From contig CP138932.1 in NCBI GenBank assembly GCA_047125605.1, positions 1,736,001 through 1,800,000 of the forward strand: DNA of 64,000 nucleotides, written 5' to 3'. The translations under genes were made by a program, and so were the position numbers. Position 1 is the first letter of the stretch. Every line of letters starts with the position of its first letter. Of the stretch, positions 1 to 8,925 are shown piece after piece. This DNA comes from JAKVBK01 sp022447275 (GTDB lineage Bacteria; Pseudomonadota; Alphaproteobacteria; Rhodobacterales; Rhodobacteraceae). The notes under the pieces were generated by a model. That model saw only the letters and a list, made by a program, of their open reading frames with translations. It ran no database searches and was not told where the DNA came from.

Positions 1-556
1 CAAAGAAGCCGGTGATGCCCTCGGGCAGCAGCTTGTCGTACATGTTGCCCACGGTCGGGCACGAGCCGAGACCGGTGGTTGTATCGGACTCACCGCATTT
101 GGTGGACACCCAGAGCTCATTTACAGAGCATTCTTCCCGCTCAAGTTCAGTGGCCCAGTGCACGAAGTCCTTCGCCGCCCATGAGGCCGCCCGGATGGTT
201 TCGAAATCCCCCTTCTGCTCGATAGAGAACTCAGCCACAGGCTTGCCCGTCTGGCGGATGCCATCGGCGATGCGCTTGGTCCAACCCGGCTCGATCCCGA
301 TCACCACGACAGCGGCCACATTGGGGTTGGCGCCCGTGCCGATGATGGTGCGAAAATGGGTTTCGAGGTCTTCCCCGAATTGCAGGCGGCCATAGGCATG
401 GGGAATGGCCATCGTGCCCTTAACGTTGTTCGCAACGGCCTCACAGGCGGCGTTCGAGATGTCATCGACGGGCAGGATGATGATGTGGTTACGGACACCC
501 ACACGGCCATTTTCGCGGCGGAAACCCTTGAAGGTGATATTGGAATATTTTGACAT
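1..556 (-). CDS. suyB: (2R)-sulfolactate sulfo-lyase, large (beta) subunit, 3'-truncated by window edge
   Basis: About 185 N-terminal residues are visible, starting at an ATG at 556 (protein begins MSKYSNITFKGFRRENGRVG); the rest lies off the left edge. The sequence is of the UxaA/altronate-dehydratase large-subunit type, with an early VGVRNHI motif and the conserved CGESDTTTGL segment. The known SuyAB complex splits (R)-sulfolactate into pyruvate and sulfite in the cytoplasm. Family relatives include altronate dehydratase, but an adjacent small SAF-domain subunit (suyA) and an upstream HpsN-like gene make the sulfonate assignment much more likely. It is last in the visible part of the minus-strand operon, about 95 bases after suyA. 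Confidence 0.85.
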   Translation of the reverse strand, partial: MSKYSNITFKGFRRENGRVGVRNHIIILPVDDISNAACEAVANNVKGTMAIPHAYGRLQFGEDLETHFRTIIGTGANPNVAAVVVIGIEPGWTKRIADGIRQTGKPVAEFSIEQKGDFETIRAASWAAKDFVHWATELEREECSVNELWVSTKCGESDTTTGLGSCPTVGNMYDKLLPEGITGFF

Positions 557-619
557 TGCTTTTCTCTCACTCCTGCTTCGCTTGGGCAGCGAAGTGCGTG
601 TTGTCCTGATACCCCTGCA

Positions 620-645
620 CCCTGCGGCGCAGGGGGGGGGGGGGG
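620..645. repeat. Intercistronic hairpin merging into a 14-G homopolymer between suyA and suyB
   Basis: Bases 620-634 form a 6-bp stem (CCCTGC/GCAGGG) with a 3-base loop, and 632-645 is an uninterrupted run of 14 G (C on the transcribed strand). It lies in the 94-base gap between the suyA stop and the suyB start, so length changes would not shift a reading frame but could alter RNA structure or spacing between the two subunit genes. Such a run is also prone to sequencing error, so its exact length is uncertain. Confidence 0.6.
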
Positions 646-650
646 CGGTA

Positions 651-956
651 TTACCAGCGCTTCGTCTTGCAGTTATGGGTATGCACGTGGCCGCCCTTGG
701 GAATATCGGCGATGATCTTGCCAATATCTTCACCGTACTTTGTGGCGGTGTCGCCATCCTTGAGATCTTTCAGGGCGATCTTGTGGCCAATCGGCACATC
801 GGCGCCAGCGGTCAGGCGGAAGGTGGAATTGTCATGGGTGATGCAGCACAGCATATCGGTGCCGGCGGTCAATCCCTCGACCACGACGACGCCCACGTTG
901 TCGGCCTCTTCGTGAACCAGCAGATGCGGAATTTCATTGGGAGTTGGGTTGGACAT
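651..956 (-). CDS. suyA: (2R)-sulfolactate sulfo-lyase, small (alpha) subunit
   Basis: A 101-residue SAF-domain protein, the small partner of UxaA-type lyases. It contains the segments HEEADNVGVVV, IPIGHKIAL-like (here VPIGHKIALKDL) and a C-terminal GGHVHTHNCKTKRW, which fits the HxHN end of SuyA. With SuyB it forms the sulfolactate sulfo-lyase releasing sulfite from sulfolactate. The ATG at 956 follows the hpsP stop by 14 bases, so it sits in the same minus-strand operon. Length equals the family norm. The main alternative, an altronate dehydratase N-terminal domain protein, is disfavoured by the hps genes upstream. Confidence 0.85.
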   Translation of the reverse strand: MSNPTPNEIPHLLVHEEADNVGVVVVEGLTAGTDMLCCITHDNSTFRLTAGADVPIGHKIALKDLKDGDTATKYGEDIGKIIADIPKGGHVHTHNCKTKRW

Positions 957-970
957 GGAGGTCTCCGGGT

Positions 971-1957
971 TCAGCTTGGTTTGAGAATAATTTTCGGGGC
1001 CGCGATCTTGCCAGAGCGAATGTCGGCAAAGGCGCTGGCCCCTTCAGACAGGGCACGGGTTTCGGTCCAGTTGAGGGGGCCGAGTTTGCCTGCATACATG
1101 GCCGCGCAGGTGTCGCGGAAATCCTGCGGCGTGTAGGTGTAGGTGCCCGTAAAGGTGATTTCCTGCAGGGTCAGGCGGCGGATATCCAGCCCCCCTGCCC
1201 CTCCGCCGAGCCCCACATGCAGGATCATCCCGCCAGGACGCGTAACGGCAGAAGCCTGTGCGCGGGTTGCATCATAGCCGACCGCATCAATCGTCAGATC
1301 GAACTGCTTGCCGTCCACAGCAGCCGGCACGACCACCTCTGCGGCCTCAAAAGACGACAGGTAAGCACGCCGCGTATCGTTGGGCTCAACCAAAGTGATG
1401 TTTTCAATGCCCTGTGCCCGCAGGCAGAGGGCAGCCGCAACACCGATCGCCCCGCCACCAATGACCAGCGCATTTTGCGCCGGATCAGCCACCATGGCCT
1501 GCTTGGCAAGACGGACCGCGTGCCAACTCACGGCGATTGGCTCGGCCAGTGCGGCCTGCTCCAGCGTCACCTGATCGGGGACGGTCACGAGGTTTTCGCC
1601 CGGCATGGCCACATATTGCGCAAAAGCCCCTTGGCGGGGTGGCATGGAGATGATCTGGCGCTGCGGGCACAAGTTGTTACGGCCCGCCAAGCAGGCGCGG
1701 CATTTGCCGCAGGTCACGAGGGGGTTGATCGTAACGCGCTCTCCGTCGCGGTCGCCGCCGACAACAACCCCAGCCCCTTCATGCCCAAGGATCAGCGGCG
1801 CAGGGCGTCTGTCGTCATGGCCGAGATAAGCATGCATGTCGGAGCCACAGACCCCGACGCTGTCAATCCGGACAAGATGCATCCCCGCCCCAACCACCGG
1901 ATCGGCGGCATCGCCATAGGCAAGCGTTTCCGGGCCTGTATAGACAAGAGCCTTCAT
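971..1957 (-). CDS. hpsP: Zinc-dependent medium-chain dehydrogenase, probable DHPS 2-dehydrogenase (HpsP)
   Basis: 328 residues of the zinc alcohol dehydrogenase family. Catalytic zinc ligands Cys37 and His59-Glu60 (GHE) and the structural zinc cysteines 83, 86, 89 and 97 (CGKCRAC...C) are all present, followed by a Rossmann GGGAIG motif. In the known hps pathway HpsO and HpsP act as opposite-stereospecific DHPS 2-dehydrogenases that interconvert the DHPS enantiomers through the ketone. The start ATG at 1957 overlaps the hpsO stop by 4 bases (ATGA), implying translational coupling. Substrate is inferred from neighbours; sequence alone would support only a polyol or threonine-type dehydrogenase. 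Confidence 0.75.
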   Translation of the reverse strand: MKALVYTGPETLAYGDAADPVVGAGMHLVRIDSVGVCGSDMHAYLGHDDRRPAPLILGHEGAGVVVGGDRDGERVTINPLVTCGKCRACLAGRNNLCPQRQIISMPPRQGAFAQYVAMPGENLVTVPDQVTLEQAALAEPIAVSWHAVRLAKQAMVADPAQNALVIGGGAIGVAAALCLRAQGIENITLVEPNDTRRAYLSSFEAAEVVVPAAVDGKQFDLTIDAVGYDATRAQASAVTRPGGMILHVGLGGGAGGLDIRRLTLQEITFTGTYTYTPQDFRDTCAAMYAGKLGPLNWTETRALSEGASAFADIRSGKIAAPKIILKPS

Positions 1958-2712
1958 TTCGCAGTGAACCCCCCATCCACCATCATAACCTGCCCCGTGA
2001 CATAGGCCGAAAGATCAGAGCAGAGAAAGAGCAAAGGCCCATCAATGTCTTCAGGTTCGCCATTGCGCCCAATGCAGGTTTGCGCAGCATTGCGCGCCGC
2101 CCGTTCCGGATCCGCGAAGACGGCTTCTGTCAATTCGGTGCGGAAAAAGCCTGGCCCGATGGCATTTGCATTTATCCCGTCCGCCGACCAGGCCTGCGCC
2201 ATTGCCCGGGTCATCTGGGCGATGCCGCCCTTCGATGCACCATAGCTCAGCCCACCGGGAAACGCGCGATAGGATTGCAGCGATGCGAATGTCACGATGC
2301 GGCCCCAGCCCTGCTTTTTCATCGCCGGCACACAGGCCTGCGACAGGAAGAAGGGAGCGCGCAGGTTGAGATCGAGGGTCAGGTCCCAGCCCTCTGAGGT
2401 CAATTCATCGGCTGGCTCCCGGGTGTTTATCCCGGCAGCGTGCACAAGAATGTCCGGGGGGCCGAATATCTCCGATGCCTGCGCGGCCAGCCCTTCGAGT
2501 GCGGATCGATCAGCCAGATCACACGTCAGCGCATGGATCGCATCCGGGGCGCTGCTTGCCAAGTCTGCGAGGGGCTCAGCCCGGCGTGCAACAGCCACCA
2601 CTTTGGCCCCATGCCGGGCCAGCACGCGGGCGGATTGGCGGCCAAGGCCAGCGCTTGCACCTGTTACCAGCGCCACGCGACCGGTCAGGTCAAGGGAAGT
2701 CGCTGCGGTCAC
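1954..2712 (-). CDS. hpsO: Short-chain dehydrogenase, probable DHPS 2-dehydrogenase (HpsO)
   Basis: About 252 residues, classical SDR fold: cofactor motif TGASAGLG near residue 20, and catalytic YGASKGG (YxxxK) past the middle. The start chosen is GTG at 2712 because a GAGGA ribosome-binding site lies 6 bases upstream and would overlap an alternative GTG at 2718. The RBS itself overlaps the end of hpsN, so the two genes are coupled. The expected role is oxidation of one DHPS enantiomer at C2, paired with HpsP. General SDR membership is certain; the substrate is an inference from the operon. Confidence 0.75.
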   Translation of the reverse strand: MTAATSLDLTGRVALVTGASAGLGRQSARVLARHGAKVVAVARRAEPLADLASSAPDAIHALTCDLADRSALEGLAAQASEIFGPPDILVHAAGINTREPADELTSEGWDLTLDLNLRAPFFLSQACVPAMKKQGWGRIVTFASLQSYRAFPGGLSYGASKGGIAQMTRAMAQAWSADGINANAIGPGFFRTELTEAVFADPERAARNAAQTCIGRNGEPEDIDGPLLFLCSDLSAYVTGQVMMVDGGFTAK

Positions 2713-2714
2713 GA

Positions 2715-4022
2715 TCACTCCTCAGGTTTCAGATCAAAGTTCTCGTCGGGGAAAAATTTCGCCAGACGGATATCTGCCGTGCGCGCATGCGCCTCCATCC
2801 CCTCCAGACGCGAAATCCGGGCCGTCGCCTCGGCAATGGGTTTCATGCCATCCGCGTTCGAGCGCTGCCAGGTTACGACTTTCATGTACTTATGCACAGA
2901 AAGACCGCCAGTATAGGTTGCAGCGCGCGAGGTCGGCAGTACGTGATTGGTGCCCGACGCCTTGTCCCCGAACGCCACGGTTGTTTCTTCGCCCAAGAAC
3001 AGCGAGCCGTAGCAAGACAGGCGCTCCAGCCACCAATCCAGATCATCTGCCATGACAGTCAGGTGTTCCGGCGCATACTCGTCTGATGTGGCCGCCATCT
3101 CTTCTGGGTCCTCGCATAGGATCACCTCAGCATAATCCCGCCATGCGGCGGTGGCATTTTCGCGGTTCACATCTGGCAGCGCCTCAATCAGCGTTGGTAC
3201 CAGGCGCATGACTTCCTCTGCCAGCAAACGGCTGTCTGTGACAAGCCAGACGGGCGAGTTGTAGCCGTGCTCTGCCTGCCCCACCAGATCAGTGGCGACA
3301 ACCATGGGATCGGCGAAGGCATCGGCAAGGATCAGACTGTCGGTTGGGCCTGCGATCATATCGATGCCCACGCGCCCAAACAGGATGCGCTTGGCCTCGG
3401 CAACAAACTGGTTGCCCGGCCCAACGAGGATATTGGCCTTCGGAAGATCAAACAGGCCAAAAGTCATGGCAGCGATGGCCTGCACTCCGCCCATCGCCAT
3501 GATCTTATCTGCGCCACAGATATGGGCGGCATACACGATGGCAGGGGCCACCCCAACGCCGGGGCGTGGCGGCGAACAGGCAACGATATGTTTGCAGCCC
3601 GCAACCTTAGCGGTTGTCACGGTCATGATGGCGCTGGCGATGTGGCTGTAGCGTCCGCCCGGCACGTAGCAGCCCGCGGCCTCAACCGGCATCATCTTTT
3701 GTCCGGCAACCATGCCGGGTAGCACCTCGACTTCTATGTCCTGCATCGAGGCCTTCTGGGCCTCGGCGAAGCGTTTCACATTGCCATGGCTGAACTCGAT
3801 ATCGCGTTTGACCTTCTCCGGCACCAAGGCAATTGCAGCTTCAATTTCAGCCTCGGTCAGCAGCACGTTGCCTTCGTATTTGTCGAACTTGGCCGCATAT
3901 TCGAGCGCCTTGGCGTCACCGCCCGCTTCGATATCGGACAGGATGCCTTGAACAATTTCACTCACATCTGACGCATCGGAACGCGCGGTGAGGGTCGCTT
4001 TCTTGAGATATTCACGTGTCAT
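2715..4022 (-). CDS. hpsN: Sulfopropanediol 3-dehydrogenase (histidinol dehydrogenase-like HpsN)
   Basis: 435 residues of the HisD family. All residues expected for a zinc-dependent two-step NAD oxidation are visible: zinc ligands Gln249 and His252 (GQAEHG), Asp353 and His412, and the Glu319-His320 pair (APEHL). HpsN is a known HisD relative that oxidises (R)-DHPS to (R)-sulfolactate. It is called HpsN rather than HisD because it heads an operon with two dehydrogenases and suyAB and has no his genes nearby. The ATG at 4022 was chosen because homology begins there; reading-frame space continues far upstream on this strand but crosses the divergent promoter. First gene of the operon. Confidence 0.85.
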   Translation of the reverse strand: MTREYLKKATLTARSDASDVSEIVQGILSDIEAGGDAKALEYAAKFDKYEGNVLLTEAEIEAAIALVPEKVKRDIEFSHGNVKRFAEAQKASMQDIEVEVLPGMVAGQKMMPVEAAGCYVPGGRYSHIASAIMTVTTAKVAGCKHIVACSPPRPGVGVAPAIVYAAHICGADKIMAMGGVQAIAAMTFGLFDLPKANILVGPGNQFVAEAKRILFGRVGIDMIAGPTDSLILADAFADPMVVATDLVGQAEHGYNSPVWLVTDSRLLAEEVMRLVPTLIEALPDVNRENATAAWRDYAEVILCEDPEEMAATSDEYAPEHLTVMADDLDWWLERLSCYGSLFLGEETTVAFGDKASGTNHVLPTSRAATYTGGLSVHKYMKVVTWQRSNADGMKPIAEATARISRLEGMEAHARTADIRLAKFFPDENFDLKPEE

Positions 4023-4201
4023 GGCAGCGTGCATCCTGTCGGTAAACATCGGGAAGGTCTGGATGGGGCGCGACCGGACAGCCGGGACGCGCAGACTGCG
4101 CTTCGGCCCGCAGATCCGGACATAGCGGAGCGATAAAATGCCAAAAGCGCCATCCAAGACCCCTGTTTCGCACAGGGCTACTGTACGATTCGACGCCGAA
4201 A

Positions 4202-4213
4202 GTAAGCGCTTAC
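4202..4213. promoter_or_regulatory. LacI-family operator, perfect 12-bp palindrome
   Basis: GTAAGCGCTTAC is a perfect palindrome with the central CG typical of LacI-family operators. A second imperfect copy with the same AAGCGC core lies about 20 bases on (4225-4236, GCAAGCGCATAC). Both are between hpsN and the divergent LacI-type gene, so they probably govern both promoters. Confidence 0.65.
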
Positions 4214-4307
4214 ATTTTGCCATGCAAGCGCATACATCAATTGTCTGGACGTTATTTTTGCATTGCTGCACACTGCGCAGACACGCACAAGAATACAGGC
4301 CATCCAC

Positions 4308-5366
4308 GTGACATCCGGCGCCCCCGAAGACCCAATCCAGCCGCCCACCGGTGTACCAACCCTCGCCGACGTGGCCCGCCACGCGAATGTGTCGACGGCC
4401 ACTGTTTCGCGCTGCCTGAATGCGCCGGACAAGGTCGGAGAGGCGACCCGCAACAGGGTGATGGCCGCTGTGAATGAGCTTGGCTATGCGCCCAATTTCA
4501 ATGCACGCGCCCTTGCCGCCAAGCGCACCAATACCATCGGCGCTGTCATCCCAACGATCGAAAACACAATATTTGCACGGGGGCTGCAGGCCTTTCAGGA
4601 GGAGTTGGGCCGGCACGGCTATACGCTGCTCATCGCTTCTTCTGGCTACCGCGAAGATCTTGAGGCGGAACAGATCCGATCCCTTGTGGCGCGCGGCGCG
4701 GATGCGCTGCTGCTCATTGGCTATCACCGCAGCGCAGAACTCTACGCCTTTCTCGAGCGGCGCAACGTGCCTGCCCTTGTGGCGTGGGCATATGACAACC
4801 ACTCTGATCAACCTGCGATCGGCTTTGACAATGTGGCCGCCATGGCCGCATTGGGCCGACAGGTGATGCAATTGGGGCATTCCAATATCGGGATGATCTC
4901 GGGGCGCACCCCCACCAATGACAGGGCCCGTGATCGCGTCGAGGGGGTGCGGCACGCGATCTCTGAAGCCGGCCTGCTCCCGGCCAACCTCGTCTTGTTG
5001 GAAACGCAATATGGGATCGAGGAAGGGGCCGAAGCCTTCCGTGAATTGATGGCAAAGGCCCCCGGCACAACAGCGGTTCTGTGCGCAAATGACGTGCTTG
5101 CCGTCGGTGCCCTGCGCGCAGCAAAGGAGATGGGCCTGTCCGTGCCCGATGATATCTCGATCACCGGCTTTGATGATATCGAATTGGCCACACTGGCCGA
5201 ACCAGCGCTCACCACCGTACACGTGCCGCATCGGGAAATGGGGCGGCGCTCCGCGCAGATGCTTGTGTCGATGGTCAGCGGCGACAGCGCGCAGACACGC
5301 GTCGAGCTCAGCACTGACATACGTCTGCGGCAAACACTTGGGCCACCGCCAATGCGCCGGCGCTAG
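4308..5366 (+). CDS. LacI-family transcriptional regulator of the DHPS operon
   Basis: About 352 residues. An N-terminal helix-turn-helix (TLADVARHANVSTATVSRCL) is followed by a hinge helix (NFNARALAAKRT) and a periplasmic-binding-protein-like sensor domain with the usual VPDDISITGFDD segment, ending in a short basic tail. It is closest in layout to GntR/IdnR-type members of the LacI family. The GTG at 4308 is chosen; a TTG at 4263 is possible but lacks a ribosome-binding site. It is divergent from hpsN with a perfect LacI-type palindrome between them, so it probably represses hpsNOP-suyAB until a pathway intermediate binds. The inducer is unknown. Confidence 0.8.
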   Translation: MTSGAPEDPIQPPTGVPTLADVARHANVSTATVSRCLNAPDKVGEATRNRVMAAVNELGYAPNFNARALAAKRTNTIGAVIPTIENTIFARGLQAFQEELGRHGYTLLIASSGYREDLEAEQIRSLVARGADALLLIGYHRSAELYAFLERRNVPALVAWAYDNHSDQPAIGFDNVAAMAALGRQVMQLGHSNIGMISGRTPTNDRARDRVEGVRHAISEAGLLPANLVLLETQYGIEEGAEAFRELMAKAPGTTAVLCANDVLAVGALRAAKEMGLSVPDDISITGFDDIELATLAEPALTTVHVPHREMGRRSAQMLVSMVSGDSAQTRVELSTDIRLRQTLGPPPMRRR

Positions 5367-5418
5367 GGCGCACGACGGGGCTGATACGCGGGCAAAAGAA
5401 AGATGGGCGCGCCGCTGC

Positions 5419-7452
5419 TCAGCCCAGCGCGTAGGCGTTCATCGTCAGCAACTCATATTCCGCGACGGCATCCCCTGCGCCATCCCGGACGTCCACATGC
5501 CAGCGCACCTCACCATAGGTGTCCGTGCGCGGCGTCTTCTGTTTGACCGTAAGCGCCACGCGAATGGCGGCACCGGGCTGCACGGGCTTGAGAAACCGCA
5601 AGTTGTCGAGGCCCGTATTAGCCAGCACCGGGCCTTCCTCCGGGGCGACAAACAACCCCGCGGCAAAGCTCAGGATCAGATAGCCATGGGCCACGCGGCC
5701 CGGGAAGAACGGATTGCGCAAAGCCGCTTCTTCATCCATGTGCGCATAGAACGTGTCACCGGTGAAATGTGCGAATTGCTCAATGTCTTCAATGGTGATC
5801 AGGCGCTCGGGCGTATGCAATGTCTCACCGATCTGCAGATCGTGGAAGCTGCGGCGAAACGGGTGGGCCGGCCCTTCGCTGGTGGCGGATTGCGGCACCC
5901 AGCGCGGGGCGATCGCAGCCAGAATATCCGGGCTGCCCTGAACCGCAGTGCGCTGCATGTAATGCATCACGCCGCGCACGCCGCCCATCTCTTCACCGCC
6001 CCCGGCCCGGCCCGGCCCCCCATGCACCATATGCGGCAACGGAGAGCCGTGCCCGGTGCTTTCCGCCATTGAATCGCGATTGTTGAAATACAGCCGACCA
6101 TGATGGGCAGCAGCGCCCGCAACCATCTGGCGGGCCACATCCCCATCGCGCGTGATCACCGAAGCCACCAAGCTGCCGCCGCCGCGGTTGACCGTGGCGA
6201 TTGCGTGATCGAGGTCACGGTAGGGCATGACCGTTGCAACAGGCCCGAAGGCCTCAACCGCGTGCACAATCTGCGCCGCATCAGGATCTGCGCAGTGAAA
6301 CAGCATCGGCGGTACGAACGCCCCGTTTTCAGCCCCCGGCACGGCAAAGTCATCCGGCGCCCCATAGACGCGCTCCGCTTCCGTCTCGATCTGGAGCACC
6401 TTGGCAAGCACATCCGCCTTTTGCCCCGCCGAGGCCAAAGCGCCCATGCGGGTGTCAGCTTGGCGTGGATCGCCGATAGCCACGCCGTCGAGCCTGCGCT
6501 GCACCGCTTCGATCACTGCGCCAACATGCTCTGCGGGCGCAAGAATGCGTCGGATCGCCGTGCATTTCTGGCCTGCCTTGGTTGTCATCTCACGCTGGAC
6601 CTCTTTCACGAAGAGATCGAATTCCGGCGTGCCGGGATGCGCATCAGGCCCCAGGACAGAGGCGTTGAGGCTGTCCTGCTCGGCAACAAAGCGGATGGAG
6701 TTGGCAAGGATATGGGGTGCACTGCGCAGCTTGAGCGCGGTCTCGGCAGAGCCCGTGAAGCTGACGACATCCTGATGTGTCAGGCGGTCAAGCATGTCGC
6801 CCATCCCTCCGGACACGAGTTGCAGCGCGCCTTCCGGCAGCAGGCCACTGTCCAGCAAAATGCGCACACAGCGTTCGGTGACATAGCCCGTGGCCGTGGC
6901 CGGCTTCACAATGGCGGGCACACCGGCCAGCAAAGTGGGGGCAAGTTTTTCCAGCATGCCCCAAACGGGGAAGTTGAAGGCGTTGATATGCACTGCGACG
7001 CCTTGCATGGACGTGCACACATGCTGCCCAAGAAAACTGCCTGAGCGCGACAACTGCTCAAGCCCACCATCGAGATAGACATGGGCATCTGGCATCTCCC
7101 TGCGCCCTTTGGAGGCGAAGACAAACATCGTGCCGATGCCGCCATCAATGTCGATCAGGTGATCGGATTGGGTGGCGCCGGTATCAAAGGACAGATCATA
7201 AAGCGTCTGTTTGTGCTCCGCGAGGTGCATGGCCAGCGCCTTGATCATTTTGGCACGGGCATGGAATGTCATGGCGCGCAGGGCTGGCCCGCCCTTGCTG
7301 CGCGCGTACTCCAGCATAGCCGCGACATCCAGCCCGTCATTGCCGGCCTGTCCGATGATCTCTCCGGTGATGGCCGAGGCCACCGGCCGCGCGCCGGCGC
7401 CTGAGGGCAGCCACTGTCCTGCGGCAAAGCTCTGAATATCCTGAACTGTCAT
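5419..7452 (-). CDS. paaZ: Bifunctional oxepin-CoA hydrolase / semialdehyde dehydrogenase PaaZ
   Basis: 677 residues with the two-domain PaaZ layout: an N-terminal aldehyde dehydrogenase (about 1-510) with the catalytic cysteine in GQKCTAIRR, and a C-terminal MaoC-like R-specific hydratase (about 530-677) with the D-x4-H signature in DTFYAHMDEE and the following GRVAHGY. In phenylacetate degradation it opens oxepin-CoA and oxidises the resulting semialdehyde to 3-oxo-5,6-dehydrosuberyl-CoA. The ATG at 7452 has a GGAGAG site 7 bases upstream. No paaABCDE, paaK or paaG is in the window, so it stands alone here; it converges on the LacI-type gene. Confidence 0.88.
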   Translation of the reverse strand: MTVQDIQSFAAGQWLPSGAGARPVASAITGEIIGQAGNDGLDVAAMLEYARSKGGPALRAMTFHARAKMIKALAMHLAEHKQTLYDLSFDTGATQSDHLIDIDGGIGTMFVFASKGRREMPDAHVYLDGGLEQLSRSGSFLGQHVCTSMQGVAVHINAFNFPVWGMLEKLAPTLLAGVPAIVKPATATGYVTERCVRILLDSGLLPEGALQLVSGGMGDMLDRLTHQDVVSFTGSAETALKLRSAPHILANSIRFVAEQDSLNASVLGPDAHPGTPEFDLFVKEVQREMTTKAGQKCTAIRRILAPAEHVGAVIEAVQRRLDGVAIGDPRQADTRMGALASAGQKADVLAKVLQIETEAERVYGAPDDFAVPGAENGAFVPPMLFHCADPDAAQIVHAVEAFGPVATVMPYRDLDHAIATVNRGGGSLVASVITRDGDVARQMVAGAAAHHGRLYFNNRDSMAESTGHGSPLPHMVHGGPGRAGGGEEMGGVRGVMHYMQRTAVQGSPDILAAIAPRWVPQSATSEGPAHPFRRSFHDLQIGETLHTPERLITIEDIEQFAHFTGDTFYAHMDEEAALRNPFFPGRVAHGYLILSFAAGLFVAPEEGPVLANTGLDNLRFLKPVQPGAAIRVALTVKQKTPRTDTYGEVRWHVDVRDGAGDAVAEYELLTMNAYALG

Positions 7453-7568
7453 GGCCGTCTCTCCAGTGTTCTGCGCTGTTCGCACAGCAAGCCGCAATTT
7501 GCGCCCGGGTGCAATCGGGCAAAGGGCTGTCGCCCGCCCGTGGCCGGACTGGTCCGCCGTGCGGACGG

Positions 7569-8501
7569 CTAGAAATTCACCCTGTCGCCGCCCTTTAGTG
7601 AAAGCCGTTCGCGGGCTTCTGCAGGCGTTGCAACGGACAGGCCCAACCCCTCGACGATCATGCGAATGCGGTCCACCTGCTGTGCGTTAGACGTCGCCAA
7701 TTCGCCCTTGCCGATATACAGGCTGTCTTCGAGGCCCACGCGCAGATTGCCCCCCAGCATGGCGCTTTGCGTGGCAAACGGCATCTGGTGACGCCCCGCC
7801 GCCAGCACCGACCATTCGTAGTTATCCGCGCCGAACAAGCGATCCGCAGTACGGTGCAGATGCAGCAGATGATCCAGTTCCGCCCCCATGCCACCCAGAA
7901 TGCCAAACACCATCTGGATGAAGAAGGGCGGCTTGATCAGGCCTTTGTCCACGAACCATTTCACATTGTAGAGATGGCCCAGATCATAGCACTCAAACTC
8001 AAACTTGGTGCCGTGTTTCTGGCCCAACTCCCTGAGGGCGTATTCAATGGTTGCGAACGTATTGGGAAAGATGAAATCCCGCGTCATCCCTAGAAACTCT
8101 GGCTCCCAGTCGTGCTGCCAGTTGTCATATTTCTCCAGCAGGGGGAAAATGCCGAAATTCATGGAGCCCATGTTCAGGCTGGCCATTTCCGGGCTGGTTG
8201 AGGTGGCCGCCCGCAACCGTTCGTCCATGCTCATGCCAAGCCCTGCCCCGGTCGAGACATTGATGACCGCATCGGTCGCCTGCTTAATCGTTGGCAAGAA
8301 CTGCATGAACGTCTCGACAGACGGGTCGGGTTTGCCAGTCTCAGGGTCGCGGGCATGAAGATGGATGATCGACGCCCCCGCCTCAGCGGCCTCAATGGAG
8401 GCTGTTGCGATCTGCGCCGGCGTGATCGGCAAATGCGGCGACATCGTGGGCGTGTGGATTCCACCCGTGGGTGCACAGGTAATGATCACGGATTTCGACA
8501 T
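7569..8501 (-). CDS. BKACE family beta-keto acid cleavage enzyme (3-keto-5-aminohexanoate cleavage protein-like)
   Basis: 310 residues of the Kce/BKACE family, TIM-barrel zinc enzymes that condense a beta-keto acid with acetyl-CoA, giving acetoacetate and a new CoA thioester. The zinc pair is visible in IIHLHARDPETGKPD and the acidic ligand in VGLEDSLY near the C-terminus. The ATG at 8501 has an AAGGTG site. It is divergent from a glycine-betaine-type ABC transporter at 8926, suggesting a substrate derived from an imported quaternary amine. A second, clearly different BKACE lies in the carnitine operon at 27371, so this copy may act on another beta-keto acid. Confidence 0.8.
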   Translation of the reverse strand: MSKSVIITCAPTGGIHTPTMSPHLPITPAQIATASIEAAEAGASIIHLHARDPETGKPDPSVETFMQFLPTIKQATDAVINVSTGAGLGMSMDERLRAATSTSPEMASLNMGSMNFGIFPLLEKYDNWQHDWEPEFLGMTRDFIFPNTFATIEYALRELGQKHGTKFEFECYDLGHLYNVKWFVDKGLIKPPFFIQMVFGILGGMGAELDHLLHLHRTADRLFGADNYEWSVLAAGRHQMPFATQSAMLGGNLRVGLEDSLYIGKGELATSNAQQVDRIRMIVEGLGLSVATPAEARERLSLKGGDRVNF

Positions 8502-8925
8502 GAGACACCTTTGGGCTTGAAGTTGCAGCAGCGCCGGCACCAAACCGCAGCTTGCTTGCGTGCAGACACAGCCCCAACGGGCCGCTTTTTGAAGCCTCTG
8601 AGTACGGTCTTCTGGTGGTCCGCCAGGCAGGTCATGGGCTGCATCCTTGCATGGGGCGGTTGCACAAGGCCATGAAAATGGGCCGATGCGACTTCAGGCA
8701 AAACTGCGCGCGGAGCCATGGCGCGGCGCGGCGCTTCCTCGATCAGCATGATAAATCCCACTAGATCGTGGCGTTTATCGCTCCGACAGCGGGCCGCAAA
8801 AGCAAAGGGGGTTGGCCCGCTTCGTTCTGCCAAGCAGTCAAAAAACATGCAGGTTGGGATAAGAACAGCTTGTATGCGCGGGACGTGTTCGAAAAGGTAG
8901 GGGCGCCAACAGGAAGGAACCCACA
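8502..8925. other. Intergenic region between divergent BKACE and ABC-transporter genes
   Basis: This stretch must hold promoters for both divergent units. Open frames crossing it have no recognisable protein similarity and overlap the start of the flanking gene. A good ribosome-binding site (AGGAAGG) precedes the plus-strand ATG at 8926. I could not assign convincing -35/-10 boxes or operators. Confidence 0.5.

Noticed and set aside
944..2005. 354-codon plus-strand frame opposite hpsP
   Set aside because: Antisense to a clear zinc dehydrogenase with intact motifs; product rich in His/Arg with no recognisable domain.
2715..4022. Histidinol dehydrogenase (HisD) of histidine synthesis
   Set aside because: The HisD fold is present, but the gene heads an operon with two dehydrogenases and suyAB and has no his neighbours, so HpsN is the better call.
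4023..5333. Long minus-strand extension upstream of the hpsN start
   Set aside because: The frame stays open through the divergent promoter and the LacI-type gene, but has no family similarity; it is a shadow of the plus-strand gene.
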